64,000 nucleotides of DNA from Punica granatum (taxonomy: Eukaryota > Streptophyta > Magnoliopsida > Myrtales > Lythraceae), in the NCBI RefSeq assembly GCF_007655135.1, contig NC_045134.1, positions 16,640,568 to 16,704,567 on the forward strand. Reading direction: 5' to 3'. Each line of letters starts with the position of its first letter. Within the stretch, counting starts at the first letter, position 1. The notes below the pieces were generated by a model. It had not been told where the DNA came from and made no database searches. It was given only the letters and a program-made list of their open reading frames with translations. The translations under genes and the position numbers were made by a program. This document shows positions 43,160 to 55,180 of the stretch, piece by piece.

Positions 43160-44965
43160 ATGGCAGAAGAAGATCGAGTCGACATCTCCGAAGAAGTCAA
43201 CCCGCCGGCTCCGGCCCATTCTCAACCACCTCCAACACACGCTCCGCCACCTCCGACTCCTGCAGGCGTGCTCTCGGCGTACTCGGGCGCTCCTCCAACG
43301 CATCTCCAGCCCCCGACGTCTTTAGGAGCACCCCTTGCACGGACCTCACAGACATTCTCCGCCTCCGACGACAAGGCCCGCATCGCGGCACTCGAGGGCA
43401 CGGTCAACCAAATGGCAACCAACATGGCAGAGCTGCTTGCCCTACTCAGGGGACCAAACTGCGTATCCTCGAGCTCCACGCCTTTGCTGGGACAAGGACC
43501 AACAGCCGACCCAACTCCTTGGGTCCCGCCGACTCAGGCCCCGGAGAACATGGAGGTGCCCGCGCCACCAACACTGCATACGTCCGTAGCTCACCCTTTC
43601 ACCAGCTCATATCCGCCACCACCAGCCCCCACGGCAGTCCCTCTCTCACCGGCGACGTTCCTGTCCTCGGAGCAGGTCCTGCCCGAGCCTCCTCCTATCT
43701 CTATACCGATCCCAGCGACGGCCTACACAGCACCTCCACCGATGGTTTTCCCGGTGCCTAGTGCGCCCGCTCCGATTCATCTTCAAGCCACAGAACTTCC
43801 TCCATACCCATCTCTACAACCCCATGTCGCCCTCTCACACCAGGTACCGCCCCCTATAAACACCACCTTCCACGAACCAGGCACGCCGATTCATGCGGCC
43901 CAGTTCGCCTCGCCGACGCATTTCTTCCCCGAGGCCGATGCCGAACAGGAACGTAGGCTGAAGCGAATGGAAGAGACGATACGAGCTTTACAAGCGGGCG
44001 ATGCTCGACCCGACGCACGCTACGGCGACGGCAGCCTATTCCCGGGCATGCGGCTGCCCCCGAAGTTCAAGGTCCCGGAGTTCAAGACCTATGAGGGTAC
44101 GACGGATCCACGCCACCACCTCCGCCACTATCGAGGGAAGATGCTACACTATTGGGAGTACGAGGAGTTTGTCATCCACTCCTTCCAGGATAGCCTATCG
44201 GGGTCGGCCCTCGATTGGTTCATGTCGCGGAAGGCCGAGGACATCCCTACATGGGAAGACCTCTCCCGGAAGTTTATCGACCAATACCGATATTGCGCAG
44301 AGACGCCTCCCACCCTCCTGGAACTGAGCACGAAAGAAATGGCGCAGGGTCAACGGTTCGAGGAATATGCTACCAAGTGGCGTGCCCAAGCGGCAAAACA
44401 CATCCCTCCGATCAGTGAAGCGCAACAGATCCAGTTGTTTCACTCCACATTGAGGGGAGTGTACTATTCACACCTGTTGGCCCACACTTCGTCGTTTTCC
44501 GACCTCATTGAGGCCGGAAAAAAGCTGGATTTGGGGATTAAGCTCGGAAGGATGGAAGACCCCCGCCAGCAAAGGAGAGGAGTCGTCAAAGAAGATCCCC
44601 GCCAAGCCGTCATCTTCCGGCGGAAGGAGAGAGAATGAAGTTTCAGTGAACGCCGTCAATACGGCACATCAGGCGTCCCAACAATACTCGGTGAACCTCA
44701 CGACCACACCGACCACTGCTCCTACTTACTTCCCTCCGCCCCCACAGCACCAGCCTCAGTCGATTTACTACTCGGCCCCGCCGGTCCCGCCACCGGCGAC
44801 CTCACAATCATACGACCATTACACACCCGCGACGGCTCAGCCCTCTCAACCTAGGCCCCCGGTGTCGAGAACTCCTCCACCAGCGCAACAGAACCCCACT
44901 GCGCAGGGACCGCAGGTCGGCAGCACGCTGAGCCGACCCCGCAAACAATACATGCCACTGTCTGC
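43160..44965 (+). pseudogene. Element C gag (interrupted)
   Basis: The ATG at 43160 opens a Pro-rich N-terminal part (about 250 residues) and a coiled stretch (RRLKRMEETIRALQAG). The retrotransposon capsid domain follows (PEFKTYEGTTDPRHHLRHYR near 44065; ALDWFMSRKAEDIPTWEDL near 44210; KWRAQAAKHIPPI near 44380). A one-base frameshift in the C-run near 44560 ends the frame at 44638, and the true continuation is in the next frame to 44965. There the LTR of element A cuts it. Capsid packages the element RNA. Confidence 0.85.
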
Positions 44966-47900
44966 TGTGCGCACCCGAATTTAATCTCGTCAGGGCACGC
45001 ATGCGCGCGCCTAAGTAAACGCGGCTTGGGAGTGTCCACCTTCCCGGGGACGCACGACGGACACTTGTGGGAAGGAGTCGCCACTTGCCATTTTACGACC
45101 CGAAGGTCGAGGGCCGGCAAGTTACCCGGGTCTAGGGGTACGGGGTACACCTAAATGCTAAGGCAATGGTCATACGGAACCGGGAATTCCGAATTCGGGG
45201 GTTCTATTACGTGCGGGCCTATATCCCGCACGCCCTTTCGGTACTCTAGTTTGCTAGGCTTGCCGTTTTGTTTATTTACCGCGTGATATAGGGTCGCACT
45301 TGACTCGCCCGTTTTGACACCTTAAAGTCGATGAATTGATCAAGTTGGACCAAGAATCCGAAAGATGAGTAGGCTTGTGCGTCGAGGTATCGGTTCACTA
45401 TCTTAGCGTTACAGTTCATCGAACCGTAATGGTCGATTCCCTGCGCGAACCGAAACCGCGAGTATTCGAGCTTACTCATCTCTCGGTGATAATAGACCGA
45501 CTTGACCGGTTTGACACTCGAACCTCTCGCTCGCCGATCGGTGATCTTTACAAGTGACTGAGTGAATATACAAATAAAATCCTCACAATGTTCTCTCGAA
45601 TAATTACGAAGTATAACTGAATAAGTAAATGGATCCCGATCAGTTTGCATTGGGCCAATATTCCACTCCGGCTCACCGTGTATTTTGAATAACCGATAAA
45701 CAAGTTAAGGCAACGCGGGCTCAAGGAGCCGGGGGTCGGGTCCGATCGATCCAACGGTTTACGGGAGAACCGGTCGGTTCTCACTGTATCCAATGGACCG
45801 ATCGAGTTCCCGGGTGATATCTAAACCCGTTTCACGCGCTCAATCCAAATCCGCCTTCCACATAGGCCGCATTCGGAGTGTGACGGTGAATCGAGCCTAG
45901 ATCCCATTCCGCACTCGGGTTGCACGCGCTTGGTGAGTTAAGAGGCGTTGGACCTCGTGTTCGGTGATTTGGGGTGTTGGACCCCGTGCAACACGTAACC
46001 TATGGGTTCGGGCCCGAACCGCAATAAATCATCATAGGCAAGGATAAAACAGAAGAAAACTGATAAAACTGACATAATATAATCAATAACTGACAACTAT
46101 CGGTGAATACAGACAAGTGGTGTATTAAGTCGAGTGTACGTGATTTAATCAGTTATTAACCGGGGTTGATTAGCAAGCAATGTATCTAACCTAGGCAAAC
46201 ATAAATGGTGGATTAGAGTAGGGTTCTAAGCCAATTACATGTGTGTATTTGTTTTAAGACTCTTATTCAGTGAGGTGACACTGCGGTTTCGCCGAATTAG
46301 CCAAACTCGTGTTTTGACTCTAGATTGGAATCTATTATTCCGCCTGTCCATTGTCTAGTGTTTGATTAGGCCAAATGTACGATTAGTCCGATTTTCCGTA
46401 TTTTGTGACTGAAACACAATGATCCCCACCAAATCTACAATAGGAAGAAAGAAACACCGAAAACGAACGAAATAGGCCGCGCAAATGAAACTCGCACCCG
46501 AACGAGTCGTCCTTTCTCGTTCATAGTTCTAGGTGTTTCCAACTCCCTAAAGCCTAGGGTGTCGGCGAATCACGGAATGACGATTATGCCCTTGGATAAT
46601 AAAATTGCAATGTTCGTGTATAAATTGGAGATCGCGTCACACGAAGGAGTCTAAGAAGGACTCTCGTACCCCGACTCGGGCCTCCTCAAATTGGGCCCGG
46701 ACTCGAGTCATGGCACGTGAGTACTCACTAGACATCAATTCTATTCGTGTCACGTGTCTCGGTATTTTGAAATCGTGAATTTTGATGGAAAAGGGCATTC
46801 TCGCCGTTCCGTAAATCATCGATGCGTTTACGAATTAAGGATCGATTCACCCAATCATTTAGTCCAAGTGACTTACTTAGCCGAATGATACGTCCCGTTT
46901 ATCCCGTTTGTAAAGTTATTCAATGGTAGTGATTTCATGTAGTCATTACGGTTTTGATGGAGGATTACCCAAAATTGACGTATCTATCATTTAATTATCA
47001 TGTGAATAACGAAAAAATATAAGACACGGATACAATCAATTTCAAGGGACGATTCCGATCATATCTTGCATACATAATACGTTTAAACACAAGAACAAAA
47101 TCTATTTCAATAAAACAAAAGAAAATCGACGCCGTCAAGATCTCGAAACGCAAACGAACACACAAACAAGTACATATAACACGTAATATAACGAAATTAA
47201 CAAAAACGGCGTCGACTCATACGATGGGAAAGCGTGAGACGCGGGAACCGGCTCATTTCGGAAAGGGAGAAACCACCTTAGACCCGTGTGGTCCAAGGGG
47301 ACTCTCGGCCACATTTCTTCAAGAGTGGCCGTGAGTCCTCATGGCTCACACGGGTCAAGGGAGGTTCTCCGGTCCCGATCCACGCCTATTCCCACCATGC
47401 TAATATGTTACACGTGATAAACAACGGCAAAGGAGTGCGGGAACCAACTAGTTTCGAGGAGGAGGAGATGCCCTAGCCTCGGAGGAACCATAGGGGGTCA
47501 CGGGTCGCCCCCTCAAGGCTAGACCGTATGCCCCATGGTTCGGCCGTGACTTGGGATCTCTCCCACCTTGACTCATGTCGTCTCCCTTCATGATATACAC
47601 ATTCATACGGCATGTGGACGTGATAAAGAAAGAAAATAGACGTGCAACGATGTATGGCAAGCATGGGGAGTTCGGATCCGAGAGAAAAATGCGACCTTTC
47701 ATACATTCCGAACCTTTAAAACGCATAAACACTTCATATAAGTAAAGATCGAAGATCCTAACTTCTCTAAGTTGAAGATGTGCGTTACCTAGCCTCGTTG
47801 CACGAGGAGAAGAGTCGGGGAAGCGGCCGTGGGAGTCGCTAGACTCGGTTTGAGTGTTACGGGTTGAAGGACCCGAGAGATGACAGCCGTGACAACTCGG

Positions 47901-49867
47901 AAAGAACGAGGTCGGCACACTAGCTCCAGTCACGGCACGGTGCAAGGTCGGGCTCGTTGGACTCCTAAGAGGCGGATCTAGAGGACCATGGGCAGACCCG
48001 AACGTGCCAAGGCCTGAACAAACCCGAAAATGTGAGAGAAAGTTCGGTAAAAATGTAAGGAACCCGGTAAGAGAGAAACGGATGAACGACGGTTGTGCAC
48101 GGTTGATCGGCCCTCGGACCGTGACCACCTCTTCATGGGGGAGGGTGAGGGTTGTGAAGGACCCTTGTAACGTGATGGCACGACTCGCCGAAGTCGTGGG
48201 GAGAAATGGCACGTGGATGAGGTTCGGTGCGCGCGGCTAGGGGGTCTCGGGACCCGACTCTCTTCACGGCTGGAACGTGATGTAGGAAGCTTCAAATGGA
48301 AAATCTAAGCCCGGAAATGGACTTAGGGGATGGAAAATATGTAGGCTAGGGACTTTGGGGATTTTTGGCTTAAGTCGGGTCGGGTGGTTACCGGAATACC
48401 GGGTGGTTTTCCGGCGATTTTGGCCGGTTTCAGCCTTGGCAAGGGCTGGACGAGCTGGAGGGGAGGGCTGGAGTTTGAGAGGATTCTTGAGAGAGATTGG
48501 CTTGAGAGAGAGTGGGAATGAAGAAGTGATTAAGGTTAATGATCAACGGGAACTTATAGGAGGCTATAACGGTTCGGTTAAAAGAAGTTAAGCACGGTTA
48601 GAGGCCCTAAGCATGGGCTGCCGAAAATATCAAGGCAATTAGGGTGGGGTTTGTGTCATGTAGAGTGTGGGGAAAGCAAAAGAGAGTGATGGGTGTGATG
48701 GATGGGTGATAGGAAGTGAAAGAAGTGAGGAAAATTTGAATTGTGTGGTAGGGAGGGCTTGGAGCTGCCGGGATTGGAGATGGAGCCGACGGGGGAGGGT
48801 TTTAGTCGCAGCTAATTGCGGCCAGCCGAGCTTGAGGGGTTGAGCCGTGGCTTGGGGTTGAGCCGCGGCTTGACGGCTTGGCTTGGCTGAGCTGTGGGTC
48901 CCATTCGATTGAGAGAAAAGCCGGAAGACGCTTGAAACTTGATTGAGCTCGCATCCGATCTCCGATGTCCAATTAATTTGTATATTTGGAATGCTTGAAT
49001 GACGATGATTTGAATGAGCCTAATATCGCCATGCGTCGTGTGAACGAACGTTCGGGCGACTCGGCGCCTTGAGAGTCGGTTTTGCCCTGTTTGGACGTTC
49101 GGAGCGGAGTTTAGTGTCCCCCGGTCCCCGATTGCTCTTTGTGCGTCTTGACATTCGTTTCAGTGACCTTTCTGCCCCGTGGGGATCGTTGGCTCGTCGT
49201 CCTCGGCCGAAGACCGTTGGCCCGGGAAGACCTAGGGACTTTTGACCGGGGCTTTCTCAGTGTTCCCTGAACGTCTTGAGGTGTTCGGGAATCGCAGCGG
49301 TCTCTGTTTTTTGTGATTGTGCCCCGGAGATTTGCCGGGGGCATTTGCTACCATTGAAACGTCCCTCGGGGAGCCCTGTAGAGTTCCGAATGGTCGTCTG
49401 AAGCTTGTCCCATGGCCTTGATGGTCCCTGGGTGCCTGTAGGCCTGTTTTGGGGGGCCGTCTGCTTGTCAGTGGAGCGAGCCCCGAGAGCTCTGTCAGAA
49501 AAGGCGTCCGTGAGAGATCGGGGTGTCCCGGCTCATGTGGCATGCCCCGGAAATGCGTCCGGACGTGTCATTGGTCACTTTGGCACCGAGGGGGATTTTT
49601 AGAGTCCCATATTGGGCACCTTTCGGTGCTTCAGTGACTCGGTGATGAATAGTGCCACAGTGCCAACTCCGCTGTTTTCGGGGTTCTTTGCCTGTAAGTT
49701 CTTCCGACTGCTCTCTTCGGCTTTTCTAATGGACCCAGCTCTTCTCCTATTGTTCGTGTCTCCGTGGCCGCACGTTCGCCTCCGATTGCCAGGTGATGAA
49801 TAGTAACCCGGGCTTTGATCGGGGATCCTCGTGTAGGAAACCGGTGGGCCAAAATGGGGTGCTGATA
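44966..49867 (-). repeat. Element A 3' LTR, 4.9 kb
   Basis: On the minus strand it starts at 49867 as TATCAGCACCCC (the expected TG is now TA, a C-to-T change on the plus strand). It ends GTGCGCACA at 44966. Sequence is closely similar along its length to solo LTR D. It contains a 254-codon open stretch on its own sense strand (47448-48212) that is frameshifted in D, so I do not treat it as a gene. Confidence 0.9.
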
Positions 49868-51530
49868 GCTTGCCCCTCTTTGGTTGCATGCTCGGTTAGA
49901 GGATGAAGCCAAAGACCATAATAAGCATCCCCTTTTTGGGCCCTGCGACAGCTCCGACATTGTTCCCCCACGACTGCTCGTACCTTGCTTGGACATGTCG
50001 GGATATTGCGCTGGGAATTAAGACCGGGGTGAACCCGAAAGAAACCGGGATGGACCCGGAAGAAAACAGGATAGACCTGAAAGAAACCAGGATAGACCTG
50101 AACTGGAAATTAAAAGCCGGGATGGACCCGAGGGGCCAAGATGGACCTGAACTGGAAATTAAAAGCCGGGATGGACCCGAGGGGCCAGGATGGACCTGAA
50201 CTGAAAATTAAAAGCCGGGATGGACCCGAGGGGCTAGGATAGACCTGAACTGGAAATTAAAAGCCGGGATGGACCCGAGGGGCCAGGATAGACCTCAACT
50301 GAAATTTAAAAGCCGGGATGGACCCGAGGGGCCAGGATAGACCTCAACTGGAAATTAAAAGCCGGAATGGATCCGAGGGGCCAGGATAGACCTGAACTGG
50401 AATTTAAAAGCCGGGATGGACCCGAGGGGTCAGGATAGACCTGAACTGGAATTTAAAAGCCGGGATGGACCCGATGAGGAATTTGAAATTTGGAATTTGC
50501 GCAAAGCGCTGTGTGATACGGCTCGCTTGGCGTTTGGATACGGATTGCTTCATGCGCGGCGACTAATGATGATCTCTTATCGCTCGTCCTTCTCTGAACA
50601 TCGTTGGTTTGGGCGGTGCGGCGCATCCCTCGACGATTTCCAAGGCTTCGAGAACACGGCTTGCCACATGAGGCAGACGCGAATCCGTCGGCGGGGAGCG
50701 TCCCCTGGGGTTCCTGATCGTACCTGTACAGGGGAAAGAGAAGCCTACAAAGGATGTCAGCCGAGTGAAATCGTTTAGACTATGACGCGTAAAGGAATCT
50801 ATGTAAAGATGTGTTGGGGACATGATATCGGTGGCCATTTGGAAGGCGACCGTGTCCCTATCGGAGAATAGCTTTTCTGAGATGGATAACCCGTAGAATT
50901 ATGTGCATGAAGGTAATGGGAGGGATCTTATGGGATCCTCCAAATCAAGGATACGTCGATTCGACCCTGTTCCAGGGCGAGTCTCGAGCCTGGAGAGTCG
51001 AAGAGAGTTTGCTCGCGTTGGAGAATGCCGAAGCACTACTCGGTGTAGCTTCACGGAGAAGTGTTGCCATTCTTTCGTGGTTGAGCCGATATTGTCCCAT
51101 AACTTTTGCCTAGGCCGCAAGATGCGTGATGACCTAGCGGGGTGTTTTATTTGATCTTTCTCACATAAATGCTCACCTTTTGCTGCGGTCCCCCGTGTTC
51201 GGGCGAGACCGCACCCCTCGGGTCCTCTAACTTTTGCCTAGGCCGCCTCGAAGAAGTTTTCGACCTAGCGAGGAAATGATTTATGCTCTCCTTTTGCCGC
51301 GACTCCCCTTTGCGGGATTTTAAGTCGTGCCACTCGTTCCCTAGCTTTTGCCTAGGCCGCCTCGAAGAGGTTTTCGACCTAGCGGGAAAGTTTTATTTTT
51401 TTCCTCTCAAGAAAGCTTAGTAGTGGACAAAACGGCGGGAATTGACGCTCGTTCACGAGAACAGAAATGTCTTACAATGAAAAGGGCACGGAGCCCGGCG
51501 AATGATAAAAACGAAAACACATACAAGCGC
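49868..51530 (-). other. Element A 3' UTR with 49-bp tandem array
   Basis: Begins next to the LTR with the polypurine tract (minus strand AAAGAGGGGCAAGC, 49868-49881). A tandem array of 49-bp units starts at 50116, 50165, 50214, 50263, 50312, 50361, 50410 and 50459, with core GCCGGGATGGACCCGAGGGG. Weaker related copies precede it (about 50030-50115). Further out, CTTTTGCCTAGGCCGC recurs three times (near 51105, 51229 and 51344) with GACCTAGCG about 20-25 bases later. There is no coding sequence. Confidence 0.85.
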
Positions 51531-52180
51531 TCATGGATAATACTTCTTGATGGCGTCGGCGTTGACGGGGAGGGCGTTTTCGGTGCCGTCCATATCGCTC
51601 AAAATGACTGCTCCTCCGGGGAAAACCTCTTTGACGTCGAAGGGGCCGTCGTATCTGTACGAGAACTTTCCTCGAGAGTCGGGTGCGACATGTAGGACCT
51701 TCCTTAGGACGAGGTCACCGGGAGTGAAGTCTCGGGGACGGACCTTGGCATTGAATGTTCGTGCTATCCTCTGTTGGTAGCACTGCCCGTGGCACAGCGC
51801 TTTTAGCCTTTTCTTATCGATGAGGTTCAGTTGCTCGTATCGCTGCTTCGCCCACTCCGCTTCTGCAAGTTCGGCCTTGGCAAGAATCCTCATGGAAGGG
51901 ATCTCCACTTCGATCGGGAGGACTGCCTCCATGCCATAGACTAAGGAGTACGGGGTTGCCCCGGTTGAAGTCCGTATGGATGTCCGGTACGCCAAGAGTG
52001 CATAGGGGAGCATCTCGTGCCAATCCTTGTAGTTCACCGTCATTTTTTCGATGATCTTCTTGATGTTCTTATTCGCCGCTTCCACCGCGCCGTTCATTTG
52101 GGGACGGTATGGGGTAGAGTTGCGGTGTCGGATTTTGAATTGTGCACAAAGCTCGTCGATGACCTTGTTGTTCAGGTCTT
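51531..52180 (-). pseudogene. Element A integrase, C-terminal part
   Basis: Minus-strand frame ending at the TGA at 51531. It carries the end of the integrase core (YRPQMNGAVEAANKNIKKII, with the catalytic Glu; ALLAYRTSIRTSTGATPYSL) and the C-terminal domain (RPRDFTPGDLVLRKV; YDGPFDVKEVFPGGAVIL). It is out of frame with the upstream pol part because one base is missing near 52178, right after the ITDNA motif that holds the second catalytic Asp. Confidence 0.85.
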
Positions 52181-54971
52181 GGCGTTGTCCGTGATGATTG
52201 TCGCAGGGACCCCGTACCGAGCGATGATGTCGCGTCTGAGAAAACGGGCCGCGGCTTTTGCTGTGACCGACGCGAGAGTGATGGCCTCGATCCACTTGGT
52301 GAAGTAATCAATTGCCACTAAGATGAACATGTGCCCGTTAGATGCTTTGGGGTTGATCGGGCCGATCACGTCCATCCCCCACATTGAGAAGGGCCATGGG
52401 GCTGTCATAGGGCGTAGTTCGTTGGGCGGCGCCTTAATATGATCGGCGTACACTTGGCATCGGTGACAGTGCCTGACATGCTTTACGCAGTCTGTTTCCA
52501 TGGTGGACCAATAATAGCCTAAGCGCATGATCTTCTTGGCGAGCATAAGGCCATTCATGTGGGGCCCACAATTTCCTCCGTGTACCTCTTCCATAAGGCG
52601 TCGTGATTCGTGTTCTTCGATGCACCGGAGGAGCGTGGAATCAAAGGAACGGCGATATAGTATCTCGCCACTCAGAAAGTAGTGCATCGCAAGGCGCCTG
52701 AGCGTCTTTCGATCGCGGCGATCGGCGAACGGGGGATAATGGCCCGTTTGCAAGAAGTTCTTGATGTCCTCATACCACGGCTTCGCTTCGGACGCTTCAA
52801 TCGCGTTGCAGTGGGCCGGGTGTTTGGCCACTTCGATTTCGAGAGGTTCGACGATGTTCCCCTCTGAGATACTCGCCATGGACGCAAGTGTTTCAAGTGC
52901 GTCAGCGAACTGATTCTTTGCGCGTGGAGTGTAGGTGAACGAGATCTTCTCGAAATTCTTCGCCAATTCCTCAAGGTATTCGTGGTACGGGACTAGCTTC
53001 GCGTCTTTCGTCTTCCATTGCCCCAACGTTTGGAAGATTGTGAGCATGGAATCACCGAACACCTCTAACTCCTTCACCTTGAAGTCCATCGCCGCTTGCA
53101 AACCGAGAATGCACGCCTCGTACTCAGCCACATTATTGGTACAGGAGAAATCCACTTTTGCTGCGACCGGATAATGACGCCCGTCCGGGGATATCAAAAC
53201 TGCCCCAACACCGGATCCCACGAAATTGACGGCCTCGTCAAAGTATATCTTCCACGTTGGTTCCTCTTTCTCTTCATCCACCTGGAGGATTCCTTCATCC
53301 GGAAAGTCCGTGTTGATCGGCGTTTCGTCATCGATTGGGAATTCTGCTAGATGGTCGGCAATCGCTTGCCCCTTGACAGACGTGCGAGGCACGTACTTTA
53401 CGTCGTACTCCGTCAACTGACAGCGCCATTTTGCGATATTCCTCATGGAGGAGGGGCTATCGAGCAAATACCGCAAGGGGTCTGCTTTTGACAAAAAGCG
53501 GATCGTGTGGTAGAGTGTGTACTGTCGGAGCCTTTGCATGACCCATACCAACGCGCAACACATCTTCTCGATCTCCGGATAATTGGATTCCCCTTCGGTG
53601 AACTTTTTGCTCAAGTAGTATATTGCCCTTTCTGCGCGCGTCGACTCGTCCTCTTGCCCCAGCATGCACCCCAAGGATTGTCGGCGTACTGTGAGGTACA
53701 AAATGAGGGGCCGATTCGGCACGGGCGGTACCAATATCGGCGGCTGAATTAGGTAGGCCTTGATGGTGTCAAAGGCCTTCTGGCACTCGTGGTCCCATTC
53801 CATCGCTGCATTCTTGCGGAGCAAGCGAAAGAGCGGTTGGCACTTATCTGTCAGGTTTGTAATGAAGCGTGCAATGTAATTCAGTCGCCCCAAGAAGCCG
53901 CGCACCTCTCGGACCGTTGACGGCGGGGGAAGCTCTTTAATAGCCTTGACTTTATCCGAGTCCACCTCGATACCGCGCTCACTGACCACGAATCCCAGTA
54001 GTTTTCCTGACCGGGCGCCGAATGTGCACTTTGCCGGATTAAGCCGGAGTTTGTATTCTTTTAGGCGGTCGAAAAGGCGCTTCAGGTTGACAAGGTGGTC
54101 TTCTCCTTCTTTGGACTTGGCGATCATGTCGTCAACATATACCTCGACTTCCTTGTGCATCATGTCGTGGAATAATGTGACCATAGCCCTCTGATAAGTT
54201 GCCCCCGCGTTCTTGAGGCCGAAAGGTATAACGCGGTAGCAAAAGGTTCCCCACATCGTAGTGAACGTTGTCTTGAGTTTGTCCTTCTCGGCCATCCGGA
54301 TTTGATTGTATCCGGAGAAGCCGTCCTTGAAAGAGAATTGGGCGTGGCGCGCCGTATTGTCGACTAGGACGTCGATGTGCGGCAAGGGGAAGTTGTCTTT
54401 AGGGCTGGCCTTATTGAGATCTCGGTAGTCAACGCAGACTCGGACCCTTCCATCCTTCTTTTCCAATGGCACAATGTTTGCCACCCACTCTGAATAGTTG
54501 CAGACCTCGAGGAATCCTGCATTGATCTGTTTGACGACTTCTTCCTTGATGCGGAGAAGAAGGCTAGCCCGCTTTCGCCGTAACTGTTGCCGTTTGGGTG
54601 AGAATTTCTCGGTGTCGAGCGGGAGGACGTGCTCGACTATTGAGGGGTCTAAGCCGGGCATGTCGGCGTAAGACCAAGCGAAGACCTCCTGATATTCCTT
54701 CAGGAAGTCGATCATCCGGGTTCGCTGTGTAGGGTCGAGGGCTGTCCCAATCTTCAAGGTGCGAGGCTCTTCTTCGGTGCCCACGTTGATATCCTCCGTT
54801 GGCTCGACCGAGGTGATTTGATGGTCTTCGAGGCGACGCAAACTCTCTTCTATCTTGGGCACTTGACTGTCCTCGGGAAGCCCTTCCCCAAAGTATACGG
54901 GTTGAGGCTCACCGAGTTGCTCTCGGGATAGGTTCGCATCGAAGCATCGAGGATTTGGATTCGAGTGGAGC
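52172..54971 (-). pseudogene. Element A RT, two RNase H domains and integrase N-part
   Basis: One long frame from the intron acceptor. RT: YRDLNKASPKDNFPLP near 54425, FSGYNQIRM, and YVDDM at 54125-54139. RNase H of the RT: ERAIYYLSKKFTEGESNY near 53600 and the ADHLAEFP end. A second, archaeal-type RNase H follows: IYFDEAVNFVGSGVG near 53240, NNVAEYEACILGL, VFGDSML and NQFADALETLAS (D-E-D-D residues present). Integrase: HGGNCGPHMNG and CHRC zinc ligands, then GMDVIGP and ITDNA. Two RNase H domains in this order are the signature of the Tat lineage. The frame is broken near 52178. Confidence 0.92.
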
Positions 54972-55180
54972 CTGAAAATTCGAGAGAATCGTCTTAGAAA
55001 GTTTATAGTGCTGCGAAATGGAGAATAGGAGAGGGAGAAAGAATGCAAGGGAATTCAAAAATGCGTGAGAGATTTCATTGATGTTGTGAACAAGAAGCCA
55101 TAATAGAAACCCCTCTCCCGTCGTGTGGCGCATGGCTATGCCGACACGCGGGGAACATCTTATACATAGATAAGCCTTAC
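54972..55180 (-). other. Probable spliceable intron between protease and RT
   Basis: Minus-strand donor GTAAGG (from 55180) and acceptor TTTTCAG (ending 54972) enclose 209 bp with stops in the incoming frame and T-rich sequence before the acceptor. Removing it joins both sides in the same frame (phase 2). Ogre elements are known to have an intron at exactly this place, between protease and RT, that is only partly spliced. Confidence 0.65.

Larger units (their letters stand above)
35512..44965 (+). mobile_element. Tat/Ogre-like gypsy element C (5' part)
   Basis: Plus orientation: 5' LTR 35512-40724, primer-binding site 40728, leader to 41343, ORF1 41344-42843, gag 43160-44965. Gag is then cut by the LTR of element A. 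Flanking CCTGT (35507-35511) is the presumed target duplication, whose partner lies outside the window. C inserted into element B. Its pol should continue beyond the right edge. Confidence 0.85.

Noticed and set aside
43111..43761. 216-codon plus-strand ORF overlapping gag
   Set aside because: Out-of-frame shadow of the Pro-rich part of gag.
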